From UBA1731 sp964567665 (lineage in GTDB: Bacteria; Verrucomicrobiota; Kiritimatiellia; RFP12; UBA1067): a stretch of 64,000 nucleotides of DNA. The notes beneath the pieces were generated by a model that was not told where the DNA came from, did not search any database, and saw only the letters and a list, made by a program, of their open reading frames with translations. The translations under genes and the position numbers were made by a program. This document shows, piece after piece, positions 1 to 9,409 of this stretch. The stretch spans positions 23,757 to 87,756 of the forward strand of contig CAZMNN010000006.1 in the NCBI GenBank assembly GCA_964567665.1, read 5' to 3'. Every line of letters begins with the position of its first letter. The first letter of the stretch is position 1.

Positions 1-3000
1 CAGTTTCGCGTTCGGGGTCGTCACCGTCAGCTTGGCGTCAGCCGGCAGCTTAAGCGCACCGGATACGGTCATGCTGTCATAGTCAACAGAGGAGCGGATC
101 TCGAATGCGAGCGACGCTCCTTCGTTGAGCGAAAGCGTTCCGCAGGATACGGTTCCGCCGCCGACGAGCGCACCGACCTCAAGTGCATCATCGCCTACGT
201 CGAACGTCGCGCCGGACGCAACGGAAAGACTGTCTATTGAATTTGTCCAGCAGACCGCAGACGCCCCCTTCCACTTGTGCATCAGGCTTCCGACAAGGTA
301 GGTGCGCTCCTTCTCCGTCAGACGGCGGTCAAACGCGATCTGCTCGCCTATGAGCACACCACCAGCCGAACAGTTCCGATCCATCGCAAAGGCGTTGATT
401 GTCGCCGGCGCTTCGTTCGAGGTTGCGGCCGAGATGACGTGGAAATCCGTGCCGGCAAGTCTGGTGTTCCAATAGACGCGTTCGCCGTCCAGCGTGATGA
501 TGGTGTCGTCATAGTTGTCCGACACCATCAGCGTCCGTATGTTGCCGTTTACGTATGTCTTGCTGAACAGATAAGAATTGTTCTCAGCGCCTCGTGCGAA
601 ATCGATGGCTTCAGAACCAGGACCGACACCGAATATCTGTCCGGAATAGTTAAGGCTGTAGGATTGCGTCTGCGCATCGTCCGCAAACACCCTGACGCCG
701 TCGCCGTGGTTCGCCATGACGCAGACGGCCTCGCGAACTGTCTTGAACGTCTTGCTGAACATCATCGACGACTCGTTGTACCACTTGATGTACGGATCTT
801 CGCGACTGTACTCGGTGCCATCCGGCTTGCGGAATTCTCCGTTCCTTCCGTTGGTCGCAAAGAAATGCCGCCCCTGACCGAAATCGACAACCCGGTTCTG
901 CACACCTGGCGCCGTCTCGACCTCGCGCAAAACCGGATTCGTCCACGTGTGCATCGCATAAAGCCCGCTGAAATCGCTCCATAGCGAAGTGCCGTATGCG
1001 TACGTACCGTTTCTGCGCGTATCACGCCAATGCGAGACATACGTCTCTGTCGTCTCGGCATCCGGACCAATAGCCTGATACGTCGAGAACGCATCGTCCG
1101 AATCGTTCGCATCGAAATGGAACAGAGCCTCACGCTTCAACGCATCCGCCTCACGCCAGCTGAGAGTGCCGCCCTTCACGGTGAACGACGTGATGTCGGA
1201 CGCCTTGGCGAGCATCATCGCCCCATCACCCTCCTTGATGAATTCGCCGTTGCCACCAGTGACGGACGCGACCTTGAGTACCGTATCGCCACCCGCACCT
1301 ATCCGTGCCGCCATGCCGCCAGCGACATCGACAGTGTCCACCGCAACTTCGGAGACGTCAGCCGAGCCGCTTCCGATGCCGTACTTCGCCATGAGATACG
1401 TCTCGGTGCAGTGCCGTTCGCGGTCGTTGAGCGGACGATCGTACAGCAGAACCTCGGCGATCTGCATTCCGCCGCCGCTATAGGTCGGAATCGTAGGATC
1501 CCGATCCTGTGCGATCAGACCCACCAACGTCGACCATGCAGGACTTGAGAACGAGACGACAAAGAAATCGTTCGTCTGGTTTAAGGTCGTCCACACGCGA
1601 CCGGTCTTGTCCGAATCCCACGGATCGCAGACCTTGCCGTTGAGTGACCAACGCATCGGCTGAGAATCTCTGTTCCGGTAAAATGCGCTCAGGAGCGTTC
1701 CGTCATTGCGATAGAACGTCATTCCGGAATTAGAGAAGAATCCCGATGAGTATCTTGGAATCAACGTACGCACAACCATGAAGCCGGCATACGAACCATG
1801 CTGCGCAGAGGATGCGTACCTGCCCCACGGCATCACCATGTGGGAGGTGTCCACCCCGGCCCTGCTTCCGAAATCGATTACGCGGTGTCCATTGAAGACG
1901 GTGTATGTCGGATGGCGGACGCTGCTTTCAGACATCTCCGGATAGCAGTTGGCGAGCGGCGCCGCGACAAGATTCACGCCTTGGCGGACGTCTTTCCATC
2001 CGGCGACAAAATTTGTCCCGGGATAGAGCTCTCCGTTCTGGTACGTTTCCACAGTCGTCACGTCAGACGCATCAAGCCAAAGCTGCGGATTGGCGGCTGG
2101 GGCGGACGTCTCCGGCTGTCCTTCGGTGTCGTTGAACATCACACTGCCGCCGTCGATGCGCACGGCGTCTACGCCGGATTCCGACGGCGTCTCGAAGCGT
2201 CCGATCTCAAGCGTTCCCTCGCCTTTCTTCACAAGCGTACCGCCCTTGTCGGACATCGAAAGAGTATTCACGCGAGCAGTCTTTCCCTCTCCGGACACAC
2301 CGACTGATAATTCGTTCGTGCGAGCCATGAGCACGCCCACGTCGGCGGACACATCCCCGCCGATCCACTTTGAATGCAGATACTCGTTGATGCGGCCTCG
2401 CTCTGCGCGGGTGAGCGGTTCGGTGAACACAAGCAGTTCGCCGAGGCGGAAACCGCCGCTGCGGTGCTTGTAGTAACGTTCGCACCCGATTGCGCCAACG
2501 GTCGAATTGGTCGATGCCGCCACGCTCACGACCATCAGGTTCGTCAATGCGCGATATTCGGGATTGTCGTAATCCAAGTCGCCAATGGGCCAGCGAACGT
2601 TGTCGATGCGCACTTCGCCGCCGTTGTTCCGTATGCGATGGATGCGTTCGGAATCATTATCGTTCTGGACGCCAATACCGTAATCGCGGAACATTGCGCC
2701 GTCCGCTATGAAGTGATACGTCGAAGCGTCGCCAAGCACGGTCGAGCTGCTCGCCACCGAACTCTGCGGGAACTGCGCCACATAGAACGCCTCGCGCACG
2801 TTTGTCATGCGGTTGTCGAGCTTCATCATGCAGTTTGTCGGTCCAAGCCTATCGATGTCAACGGTGTCGATGTTCGACCCGAACGACACAAGCGGCAGCC
2901 CTGTCGGAGAACGCTGCGGCGCGATGAATCCCGGCAGGCACCACGGCACCCAATGCTCGCCCGTGTGTGTGGACAGATCCTCCGATGCGCCGCCTACGCC

Positions 3001-3882
3001 ATGCACAGCATCAGTCCACTTCGTCACCCACGTATATCCAGAGAACCCGTGCTTCGCCTCTGTCGTCGTCGTGAGCGTCGAGACGTCGGACGCATCGAGA
3101 TGAAGCGCGGAGCGGGCGATCAGAGACTTGATGTCGTCAGAATCATGTCCGCGCAGGGTGAGCGTCCCCTCGTCGACATACACGTTCTGCCGTGTGCCGC
3201 CGCCGGCGATCTCAAGTTCGCCGCCGCCCTGCTTGTGGAGGGCGCCCACGCCCTGCAAGTCGCCGATCACGGCCTTGCCGGATTCGGGAACGCGCACGAT
3301 TGGACGGTATCTGATCTGGAGCGAATGCAGTTCCGGAACGAATGTCGAACTCGCCCCCACGAGATCGAACCCCGCCATGCAGTTGTTGACCGTCCAGTAA
3401 CCGAGAAAATCATTAGGATCCGCCACCTTGAACCAACGCATCGGCTGGCACTGGGCGCCCCATGGTTCGGCATGACGTATCAGGTATGTGGTGTCGCCGG
3501 ACACCTTTCCGACAATCGGATCAACCGCGCCGTTGCCAAGATGCGCATTGCTGTCCGCACCGACGAGTTCGCCTGTCGAGATGCGCATGGCAGACGGCAT
3601 GGAATATTTGCCGTCGCTGCCCAGGATTGTCCATCCCACTGGAGGAAATGCGATGTCCTGTCCGTTCGTCGGCGCGACTGTCATTGCCGTCGGCGGATCG
3701 CCGACCGTCCATATAGCGGGATTGCCCCACGACGAATGTGCCCACCCAGTGTTGGCTTTTATGTTCTGCGAAACGTTGGTGAAGGTTGCGGTCTCGGCAT
3801 TGGCGGAGAGACCAATCACCGCAATCGCGGCAACCATGGCCGTCCTGCGGCAGAAACGCTTTGAAACCAGATGCGACATCAT
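1..3882 (-). CDS. Giant exported LamG-like surface protein, 3' end beyond window
   Basis: An uninterrupted minus-strand frame runs from ATG at 3882 (preceded by AAGGAGGA, 8 nt away) to the window edge, so about 1,294 residues are visible and the C-terminus is missing. The N-terminus is a signal peptide ending in SANA-ET. Three repeats of about 320-340 residues follow, each opening with a motif like L-x-L-D-A-S-D-x-x-T (near residues 257, 599 and 918), then V-x-x-W-x-D, and closing with a segment like ERxxxEYLxxKW. This is typical of concanavalin/LamG-like folds in large PVC surface proteins. Glycine-rich linkers such as KKGEGTLEIG join the repeats and resemble autotransporter-associated beta-strand repeats. 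A full-length paralog lies at 24822-28613. Surface adhesion or glycan binding is inference. Confidence 0.8.
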   Translation of the reverse strand, partial: MMSHLVSKRFCRRTAMVAAIAVIGLSANAETATFTNVSQNIKANTGWAHSSWGNPAIWTVGDPPTAMTVAPTNGQDIAFPPVGWTILGSDGKYSMPSAMRISTGELVGADSNAHLGNGAVDPIVGKVSGDTTYLIRHAEPWGAQCQPMRWFKVADPNDFLGYWTVNNCMAGFDLVGASSTFVPELHSLQIRYRPIVRVPESGKAVIGDLQGVGALHKQGGGELEIAGGGTRQNVYVDEGTLTLRGHDSDDIKSLIARSALHLDASDVSTLTTTTEAKHGFSGYTWVTKWTDAVHGVGGASEDLSTHTGEHWVPWCLPGFIAPQRSPTGLPLVSFGSNIDTVDIDRLGPTNCMMKLDNRMTNVREAFYVAQFPQSSVASSSTVLGDASTYHFIADGAMFRDYGIGVQNDNDSERIHRIRNNGGEVRIDNVRWPIGDLDYDNPEYRALTNLMVVSVAASTNSTVGAIGCERYYKHRSGGFRLGELLVFTEPLTRAERGRINEYLHSKWIGGDVSADVGVLMARTNELSVGVSGEGKTARVNTLSMSDKGGTLVKKGEGTLEIGRFETPSESGVDAVRIDGGSVMFNDTEGQPETSAPAANPQLWLDASDVTTVETYQNGELYPGTNFVAGWKDVRQGVNLVAAPLANCYPEMSESSVRHPTYTVFNGHRVIDFGSRAGVDTSHMVMPWGRYASSAQHGSYAGFMVVRTLIPRYSSGFFSNSGMTFYRNDGTLLSAFYRNRDSQPMRWSLNGKVCDPWDSDKTGRVWTTLNQTNDFFVVSFSSPAWSTLVGLIAQDRDPTIPTYSGGGMQIAEVLLYDRPLNDRERHCTETYLMAKYGIGSGSADVSEVAVDTVDVAGGMAARIGAGGDTVLKVASVTGGNGEFIKEGDGAMMLAKASDITSFTVKGGTLSWREADALKREALFHFDANDSDDAFSTYQAIGPDAETTETYVSHWRDTRRNGTYAYGTSLWSDFSGLYAMHTWTNPVLREVETAPGVQNRVVDFGQGRHFFATNGRNGEFRKPDGTEYSREDPYIKWYNESSMMFSKTFKTVREAVCVMANHGDGVRVFADDAQTQSYSLNYSGQIFGVGPGSEAIDFARGAENNSYLFSKTYVNGNIRTLMVSDNYDDTIITLDGERVYWNTRLAGTDFHVISAATSNEAPATINAFAMDRNCSAGGVLIGEQIAFDRRLTEKERTYLVGSLMHKWKGASAVCWTNSIDSLSVASGATFDVGDDALEVGALVGGGTVSCGTLSLNEGASLAFEIRSSVDYDSMTVSGALKLPADAKLTVTTPNAKL

Positions 3883-3916
3883 GAGCCTGTTCCTCCTTAA
3901 AGCTGAAATGACGTGC

Positions 3917-3944
3917 AGTATATGGTTTTTTTTTTCTATGTCAA
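3917..3944 (-). promoter_or_regulatory. Promoter of LamG-like gene with A10 spacer tract
   Basis: On the minus strand TTGACA (3944-3939) and TATACT (3922-3917) are separated by 16 nt. Ten consecutive A residues (3935-3926) fill most of the spacer. The start codon at 3882 is about 30 nt downstream of the predicted transcription start. The paralog at 24822-28613 has the same arrangement. Confidence 0.65.
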
Positions 3945-4073
3945 CATTTGATTTGAAAAATTCAGTTCACGAAAATTGCAACATCTCATGATGCAATTTC
4001 AAGCAATGAAAAACAGAACCCGTCCACAGTTGAGGCTCACCCCCACTTCTGGGATCTTTCCTTATTCCAGCCG

Positions 4074-5186
4074 CTAACCGCCAATCTTCAGTTGCTTTCG
4101 CAATTCGTCAATCGGCGGAAGTGCGCGCCTGAGGCTCTCCGGCATTTCGTCTGCCGTCCTGTAGGTCGCCACGCCAAGCGGCTTGTTGTAGTCCCTTGTC
4201 GCGTATTCGACATACGGCTTATCTGCGGACTGGCAGAGTATGATGCCGATGGAGGCATTCTCGTGCGGTTTCTTCACCGTATCGTCCAGTACCTGAAGAT
4301 ACAGGTGCAATTGCCCAAGGTAGATTGGCTTGAATACACCTCTCTTGAGCTCTACAGCCACGAGCGCGTTGAGTTCGCGGTTGAAGAACAGAAGGTCGAT
4401 GAAGTGTTCATGCCCCGCCGCTTCGACACGGTACTGGTTGCCGATGAAAGAGAAGTCCTTTCCGAACTCCGTGATGAACCGCCGGATATTGGCGACGATC
4501 GACTTCTCCACCACGCGCTCGTCCACATCCTCGCCCGTTGATGCCTCAATGTCATCCAGATTCACGAAGTCCAGCAGATATTCGTCGCGGAACATATCGA
4601 GCGTCTTTCGTGCCAGCCGTGCATCGGGAATTGTCTCCCTGAAGTTGCTCGGCATCGCCCCACGATGATGGAAATCGTCGCGTTTGATGCTTTCACGAAG
4701 CTGACGCTTGCTCCAGTGGCTCCGCACCGACTCCCCAATGTAAAACAGGCGTTCTTCCAATGTGCTTGTCCCAGACAGTATCTCCATATGGTGCGAAAAA
4801 CTTATCGAAAGAAATTCGGCCAATGCTGTCTGAACGGTAGCATCCGGCTTTTTCATCGTTACTGACGACAATAATAAACCGGTAGGCACAACCGTTTCCA
4901 GTTTGGCCGCCTCTGGCGAGCAAATTTCAGCATCGACAATATCAGACCCTAATTTGGCCGCCACTGGCGGCCAAATTACATAGTCCTGCCATATTTCATA
5001 GAACTGACGCATCTTTCGCATGCTTTTGCCGCTAAACCCACGCAGACCTGGCATTTCCTTCTGAAGCTGGACACTGATCGTGTCAATGACACCAGCACCC
5101 CATTTTTCCGTTTTGGTCTTATGCGAGACGTAGCACCCGACCCCGAAATACAACGCAAGCATTTCGGCATTCGCGTTCGCCGCCAC
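4074..5186 (-). CDS. YhcG/DUF1016 PD-(D/E)XK nuclease-family protein, 5' end frameshifted
   Basis: The protein has the two-part YhcG architecture: an N-terminal DUF1016 helical domain (motifs like LYFGVGCYVS and PGLRGFSGKSMRKMRQFY) and a C-terminal PD-(D/E)XK nuclease fold. The catalytic signature is FIDLLFFN (Asp, near residue 260) followed by VAVELKRG (E-x-K, near 277). The first standard start in frame is a GTG at 5186, but recognisable family sequence (EISTDIIAAVKEIKSAI) continues upstream in the same frame. The only ATG with a good ribosome site (5275, AAAGGTG) is in another frame. The gene is therefore probably damaged by a 1-nt loss, or the assembly has an error. YhcG proteins are linked to DNA processing and defence contexts; no partner is present here. 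Base composition is lower in GC than its neighbours, suggesting transfer. Confidence 0.75.
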   Translation of the reverse strand: MAANANAEMLALYFGVGCYVSHKTKTEKWGAGVIDTISVQLQKEMPGLRGFSGKSMRKMRQFYEIWQDYVIWPPVAAKLGSDIVDAEICSPEAAKLETVVPTGLLLSSVTMKKPDATVQTALAEFLSISFSHHMEILSGTSTLEERLFYIGESVRSHWSKRQLRESIKRDDFHHRGAMPSNFRETIPDARLARKTLDMFRDEYLLDFVNLDDIEASTGEDVDERVVEKSIVANIRRFITEFGKDFSFIGNQYRVEAAGHEHFIDLLFFNRELNALVAVELKRGVFKPIYLGQLHLYLQVLDDTVKKPHENASIGIILCQSADKPYVEYATRDYNKPLGVATYRTADEMPESLRRALPPIDELRKQLKIGG

Positions 5187-5275
5187 GCGAGTCTGCGCCC
5201 GGACGATTGCCGACTTGATTTCCTTGACGGCGGCAATGATGTCTGTCGAAATTTCGCTCCTAGTTTGCCGTCCAT
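5187..5275 (-). other. Displaced N-terminal coding segment of the YhcG-like gene
   Basis: ATG at 5275-5273 is preceded by AAAGGTG (5287-5281) at ideal spacing and starts MDGKLGAKF, which soon diverges from the family. The conserved peptide EISTDIIAAVKEIK lies one frame over and joins the main gene without a stop. One extra base between about 5274 and 5255 would restore a normal N-terminus. Confidence 0.6.
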
Positions 5276-5427
5276 TATATCACCTTTACTGACGTCAGGG
5301 GCGAGTCCCAGTAGAAGTTGCAATATTTTGTGGGGTGGCAAAGCAAGGTGAAGCTATGATGCGACAAGAAAAAGAAGGGCAAGATACTACCCTATGGAGG
5401 GAGACCGGCGGCGGTTGGGGCGGCGGT

Positions 5428-6711
5428 TTACGCCTTGCGGCGCAGAACGAAGGCGGCAAGGGCGAGAAATGCAGCGGGCAACACGACAAGATCCGAGAAT
5501 GCGGTCTTCGCGACCTCTGCCATTGATATTGCGCGGCCAGACGCAAGGTTGGAAACTGGCGACATCTCGGAAAAGGCAGACGTAAAGCGTGTCACAATGC
5601 GCGAAACCGCAAGACCTGCCCGTTCGCCGAACGTCGCGTTGAACTCGTCCGGAAACTGCGAAACGGCATCAGGCGCCATCAGCGATGCGGCAAGAAGCAC
5701 TGCGGCGACAAACAGGGCGACAGGACGGGAGAGCGCGGCGGAGAGGAAGAGTCCGAATGCCGCAAGAAGCCCCGCCAGCGCAATCGTCTCAGCCGTCGCC
5801 CTTGCGCTGTTTGCGACGAACGAATCGCCTGGCGTAAGCAGTTCGACATCACGCCTCGGACGGAACATCACGTCCGTATTGCCGTCGTTCCTGAACGTCA
5901 GTTCAAGATTCTTCGGATCGATTGACGGCATTTCGCCAAATCGCAGATCGGCGGATGCCACGCGGGACAGCGGCACGCTGAGTACAGCCTGAGTGCTGTT
6001 GCTCACCGTTCCCGCACATCCCCGATAACGGAATTCGCCACTGAGAGATTCCTTGATGTTGTACAGCGTGGAAAAGCGAACCCTTACCTCGACCGGCTCG
6101 CGGGCGGATACGGAAAACGGAAGAGAGACGGTCTTTCCCGGCGCAACCACCTCGTAGCGCTCGTTCTCCTTGGACGCAAGCAGCGCCAGCACGGCGGCAC
6201 GTGGTGCCTTTTTCACCGCTTCGGGCGTCTTGTCGCTCTTGAGAAATTCATCCATCATGCGAGCCGCCGAAACCTCCACAGGCGGAAGTGACGGCGCATG
6301 GTGCGTACGGCAATCGCCTGGCGCGTACTGCGAGGCAAGAAGCTTCACATTCAGGAGAAAGGCGTTGAAGACGAAAACGATAGCCATGAGCGCGACGATC
6401 GCGAGCCATCTTCCTGCGGCGATGGAAAACGCGGATGCGGGACGCACGAGCGACAGATGGAGAAGATTGTCTTCACGATCGCGGGAGAACGAACCGCATG
6501 AAAGAGCCAGAGACGACACATACGCAATGGCTGCGACTGCACCGAACACCATACGCACGTGCATCTCAAGCCGGCCGGCCGCCGTTCCGTCAGATCGCAC
6601 GAGGCCGGGAAACATGAACTGGACGGCGACCACGGCGGCGAGAAGCACCCAAAGCGTCTTCCCGCGCCACAGGCTACGCCATGCAGTCGCAAACGATGCC
6701 CTCACTGACAT
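5428..6711 (-). CDS. ABC-2 type transporter permease with large extracytoplasmic domain
   Basis: This 427-residue membrane protein has an N-terminal transmembrane segment (LWVLLAAVVAVQFMF), further helices around residues 75-125, a long hydrophilic region at about 130-300 that is probably outside the membrane, and three or more C-terminal helices. The layout matches ABC-2 permeases of the NosY/Gld type. Its start overlaps the end of the ATPase gene by 10 nt, so the two are translationally coupled in the operon 9355 to 5428. The substrate cannot be deduced. Confidence 0.8.
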   Translation of the reverse strand: MSVRASFATAWRSLWRGKTLWVLLAAVVAVQFMFPGLVRSDGTAAGRLEMHVRMVFGAVAAIAYVSSLALSCGSFSRDREDNLLHLSLVRPASAFSIAAGRWLAIVALMAIVFVFNAFLLNVKLLASQYAPGDCRTHHAPSLPPVEVSAARMMDEFLKSDKTPEAVKKAPRAAVLALLASKENERYEVVAPGKTVSLPFSVSAREPVEVRVRFSTLYNIKESLSGEFRYRGCAGTVSNSTQAVLSVPLSRVASADLRFGEMPSIDPKNLELTFRNDGNTDVMFRPRRDVELLTPGDSFVANSARATAETIALAGLLAAFGLFLSAALSRPVALFVAAVLLAASLMAPDAVSQFPDEFNATFGERAGLAVSRIVTRFTSAFSEMSPVSNLASGRAISMAEVAKTAFSDLVVLPAAFLALAAFVLRRKA

Positions 6712-7469
6712 CCCTTCCGCAGGTTCAACCGCTCCTCAAAGTATTCCTCAAGGGCATGGCGCTTGTCCTTTGCGTTTGCGACGATCTCCGCCACGCTTCC
6801 TCCTCCCACCTGACGTCCCTCCGAAATCACCGCGACGCGGTTGCAGACGTCCTGCACGTCAAAAAGCTGGTGCGACGTGAGCAGAACGGTCATTCCGTCC
6901 CCTGCGAGCCGCGCAATCAGCTCCTTCACCTCGCGAGTGCCTATCGGATCCAATCCGGAAGTTGGTTCATCCAGTATCAGCAGTTCAGGCGATGCGACGA
7001 GCGCCGCCGCAATTGCGACGCGACGCGCCATCCCCTTTGAGAACCCGCCCACCGTGCGGCGACGAACACCGGCAAGCTTCAGCTCATCGAGAAGCGCAAG
7101 CATCCGAGCCTTGGCGGCTTTTCTCTTCATTCCGGAAAGCCCTGCGTAATACATCACAGTCTCTTCGGCGGTGAGAAACGGATGCAGGTGCGAAAGCTCA
7201 GGAAGATACCCGATACGCGCACGTGCGGCTTTCGATCTCGGATCTGCGCCAAACAGACGCACAGTCCCCTTTGACGGGCGTATCAGGCCAAGAATCATCT
7301 TGATGGTCGTCGACTTGCCGGATCCGTTCGGCCCTATCAAACCAAACACATCCCCTCTCCGCACATCAAGGTCGAGACCGCGCACCGCCTGCGCAAGAGG
7401 GCGCAGCCAGAAATCACGAAACGTCTTTTCGACGCCATTCAGCTCAACGACGGTTTCGTCCTTGGTCAT
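6702..7469 (-). CDS. ABC transporter ATP-binding protein
   Basis: This is a 255-residue ABC ATPase of the ABC-2/CcmA-like group. It shows Walker A GPNGSGKST (near residue 45), a variant signature FSKGM (near 140) and Walker B LLILDEPTSGLD (near 163). It should energise the two flanking permeases. I chose the ATG at 7469 (MTKDETVVEL) because it follows AAAGGAA and overlaps the upstream TGA as ATGA; the longer frame to 7514 has no support. Confidence 0.9.
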   Translation of the reverse strand: MTKDETVVELNGVEKTFRDFWLRPLAQAVRGLDLDVRRGDVFGLIGPNGSGKSTTIKMILGLIRPSKGTVRLFGADPRSKAARARIGYLPELSHLHPFLTAEETVMYYAGLSGMKRKAAKARMLALLDELKLAGVRRRTVGGFSKGMARRVAIAAALVASPELLILDEPTSGLDPIGTREVKELIARLAGDGMTVLLTSHQLFDVQDVCNRVAVISEGRQVGGGSVAEIVANAKDKRHALEEYFEERLNLRKGCQ

Positions 7470-8344
7470 CCCAGTTCCTTTCTTTCGAGCAAAGCGCATC
7501 CCGCGACAAGCCACAGAACCGAAAGCGCAACCCCCGCACAGAGAGGAGCGAACGCCGACGCATCCCCTTCAGCAAGCCAGAACACGCCCATGTCCGGCGC
7601 GATGAATCCGACGGGGAACGCGAATCCGGCGACAACCGCCGCCGCCACACAGGCGGCGACGCCGTTCGCCTTCATGCAGACCGAAAGCGCTCCAGCCATC
7701 GCGACGTATACAGCACAGGCCATCGCCAGCGAACAGAACGACGGTGCTGTGGATACGACGGACGAGACGTCGTCGACAAGAGCGATTCCCGGCAGCTGAA
7801 ACAATACGGTGAGAAGGCAAGTCCACAGGCAAAACCTGCGATTCCAGAAACGGTTGAGCAGCGCCGCAACCGCAAACGGCGCAAGGGAACTGCATACGCC
7901 AACGGCAAAGGCCGGTCCCCACACACGGACAACGCCATCTGCGACGAATATCGAATCCGCCTTTACGCACGAAAACGACGAAAGCACCGTCGCTGCGGAA
8001 ATTGCAGCGAAAAACATGAGGAACACAAACAGCGTCCCGGCAAAATGCGCGACAAAATACAGTGAACGCGACACTCCGAGAGCAAGAGTGGATGCGGCTA
8101 TACCTGTATCGAGTTCGCGTCCAACCGTGCGGACTATGGCCGGCACGGAGAACAGAAGTCCAAACACAAACAGGGAGGAAAGCCCAGTCTCTCGCGCCAG
8201 CCTTCCAGGCAACCCGAACCTGTGGTACTGGAATGCCGGCAGCATATGAACCGCCAGCGCGGCAACCGGAAAAAGAATCGCGGACAGCGGCTGCGACATC
8301 GTCTCGACCGCCGCCGTCCGGGCAATTGCCGCGAAGCGCCGCAT
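7466..8344 (-). CDS. ABC-2 type transporter permease subunit
   Basis: This 292-residue protein is almost entirely hydrophobic with about six predicted membrane helices, for example SAILFPVAALAVHMLPAF and a segment near residues 45-65. It ends at the ATPase start with an ATGA overlap. It begins 6 nt after the Pro/Ala-rich membrane protein gene, so it belongs to the same operon. Together with the 427-residue permease it probably forms a heterodimeric channel. The family assignment rests on topology and the adjacent ATPase. Confidence 0.75.
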   Translation of the reverse strand: MRRFAAIARTAAVETMSQPLSAILFPVAALAVHMLPAFQYHRFGLPGRLARETGLSSLFVFGLLFSVPAIVRTVGRELDTGIAASTLALGVSRSLYFVAHFAGTLFVFLMFFAAISAATVLSSFSCVKADSIFVADGVVRVWGPAFAVGVCSSLAPFAVAALLNRFWNRRFCLWTCLLTVLFQLPGIALVDDVSSVVSTAPSFCSLAMACAVYVAMAGALSVCMKANGVAACVAAAVVAGFAFPVGFIAPDMGVFWLAEGDASAFAPLCAGVALSVLWLVAGCALLERKELG

Positions 8345-8350
8345 ACGCGC

Positions 8351-9355
8351 CTACCGGCGATAGTCTGTGTCCGAATGGAACGTCGCGAGATCGTTCGGGC
8401 CTGCAGCCGGACCGACCGCCTCACGGAAGAGCGTCCACGTGCACAGCCCCATGACGATCAACGCGGCAAGGCCGGCCACCGCCGTCGCCGTGTTCAGCCA
8501 TGCCGGTGCACCTGCAACGGTCTTGTCTTCCTCGCTCGCCGCCTCAACGGCAGACGGAATCGGCTTAAGCTCCGGAATGTCGGAGACGGACGAAAGATCG
8601 GCGACCTCGCCCGAAGCGCCAGCCGCAGCATCAGGTGAAGTCGCATTGGCAGACTCAGGTGCGCCAGGACGCTTTATGCCGCTGACCGTCGGACGCTTGA
8701 ATCCTGGACGGTGAAGCTTGAGCGTCTTCTTCTGCGTAACCGTGACGGGCTTTTCGGTCTGAGGTGCGGCAGCCTGTTCTGCGGACGCCGCCGGTTCGGC
8801 AGCGGCAGACGTCGGCTCGACTGGCGCAGGCTGCACGGCTGCGGGAACCTCCTCCGGCTTCGGCGCGGGAGGAACGGCCGGTGCAGACTTCACGGCGCCC
8901 GGAGGCGGCGGAATGTCCGTCGGACGGCGCAGTTTGATCGTCTTCATCGGCGCAGGGCTTTTCATCGTCGGAGCCACACCGATGGCAGATTCGAGAGAGA
9001 TGCGCGACGTCTTCGTCTTCGCGGCCTGCGCCTGTGCCGGGGTAAGGATTCCCTCGGCGATTATCCCCGTCTTGTGGAGAACCGCCTTTGCCGGCATCGC
9101 ATCCTGAATCGGCGAAGGCTTCGCGGCCTCAGCGGCGGCTTCAGGAACAGCGGCCGGGGGGGGAGGCGTTCCGGTGGCCGGCTTCAGCGAGACCGGCTTC
9201 GCGCCGCCTATCACAGGCTTGCGGATCATGGGCTTGCGAATTATAGGCTTAAGCTTGACAGTCGGAGCGGCGGACGCCGCAGCCGGATCCACTTTCGGCG
9301 GAACTGCACCGCTCTCTTCAGGCGTAATCGGCTTCATATCAACTTCTTCGCTCAT
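8351..9355 (-). CDS. Pro/Ala-rich protein with KLxRP repeats and a C-terminal membrane anchor
   Basis: The 334-residue protein is low in complexity: long Pro/Ala/Glu stretches separate short basic motifs of one type (TVKLKPI, MKTIKLRRPTDIP, KKTLKLHRPGFKRP, IRKPMIRKP). A single membrane helix lies near residues 287-307 (VAGLAALIVMGLCTWTLF) with a short tail. It starts after AAGGAGGAGTAG and is first in the ABC transporter operon, downstream of frr. No enzymatic domain is visible. The basic motifs could bind the ribosome, nucleic acid or membrane; that is a guess. I do not recognise a named family. Confidence 0.7.
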   Translation of the reverse strand: MSEEVDMKPITPEESGAVPPKVDPAAASAAPTVKLKPIIRKPMIRKPVIGGAKPVSLKPATGTPPPPAAVPEAAAEAAKPSPIQDAMPAKAVLHKTGIIAEGILTPAQAQAAKTKTSRISLESAIGVAPTMKSPAPMKTIKLRRPTDIPPPPGAVKSAPAVPPAPKPEEVPAAVQPAPVEPTSAAAEPAASAEQAAAPQTEKPVTVTQKKTLKLHRPGFKRPTVSGIKRPGAPESANATSPDAAAGASGEVADLSSVSDIPELKPIPSAVEAASEEDKTVAGAPAWLNTATAVAGLAALIVMGLCTWTLFREAVGPAAGPNDLATFHSDTDYRR

Positions 9356-9409
9356 CTACTCCTCCTTGCCCATCCGTACAGAGATGACTGCTGATGACAA
9401 ACAGACCGG

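Noticed and set aside
2374..3864. A 496-codon plus-strand open frame opposite the LamG-like gene
   Set aside because: It lies antisense to a clear coding frame with signal peptide, promoter and ribosome site.
8062..8454. Plus-strand open frame in the ABC transporter region
   Set aside because: It is antisense to the permease and Pro/Ala-rich genes and has no start context or domain.
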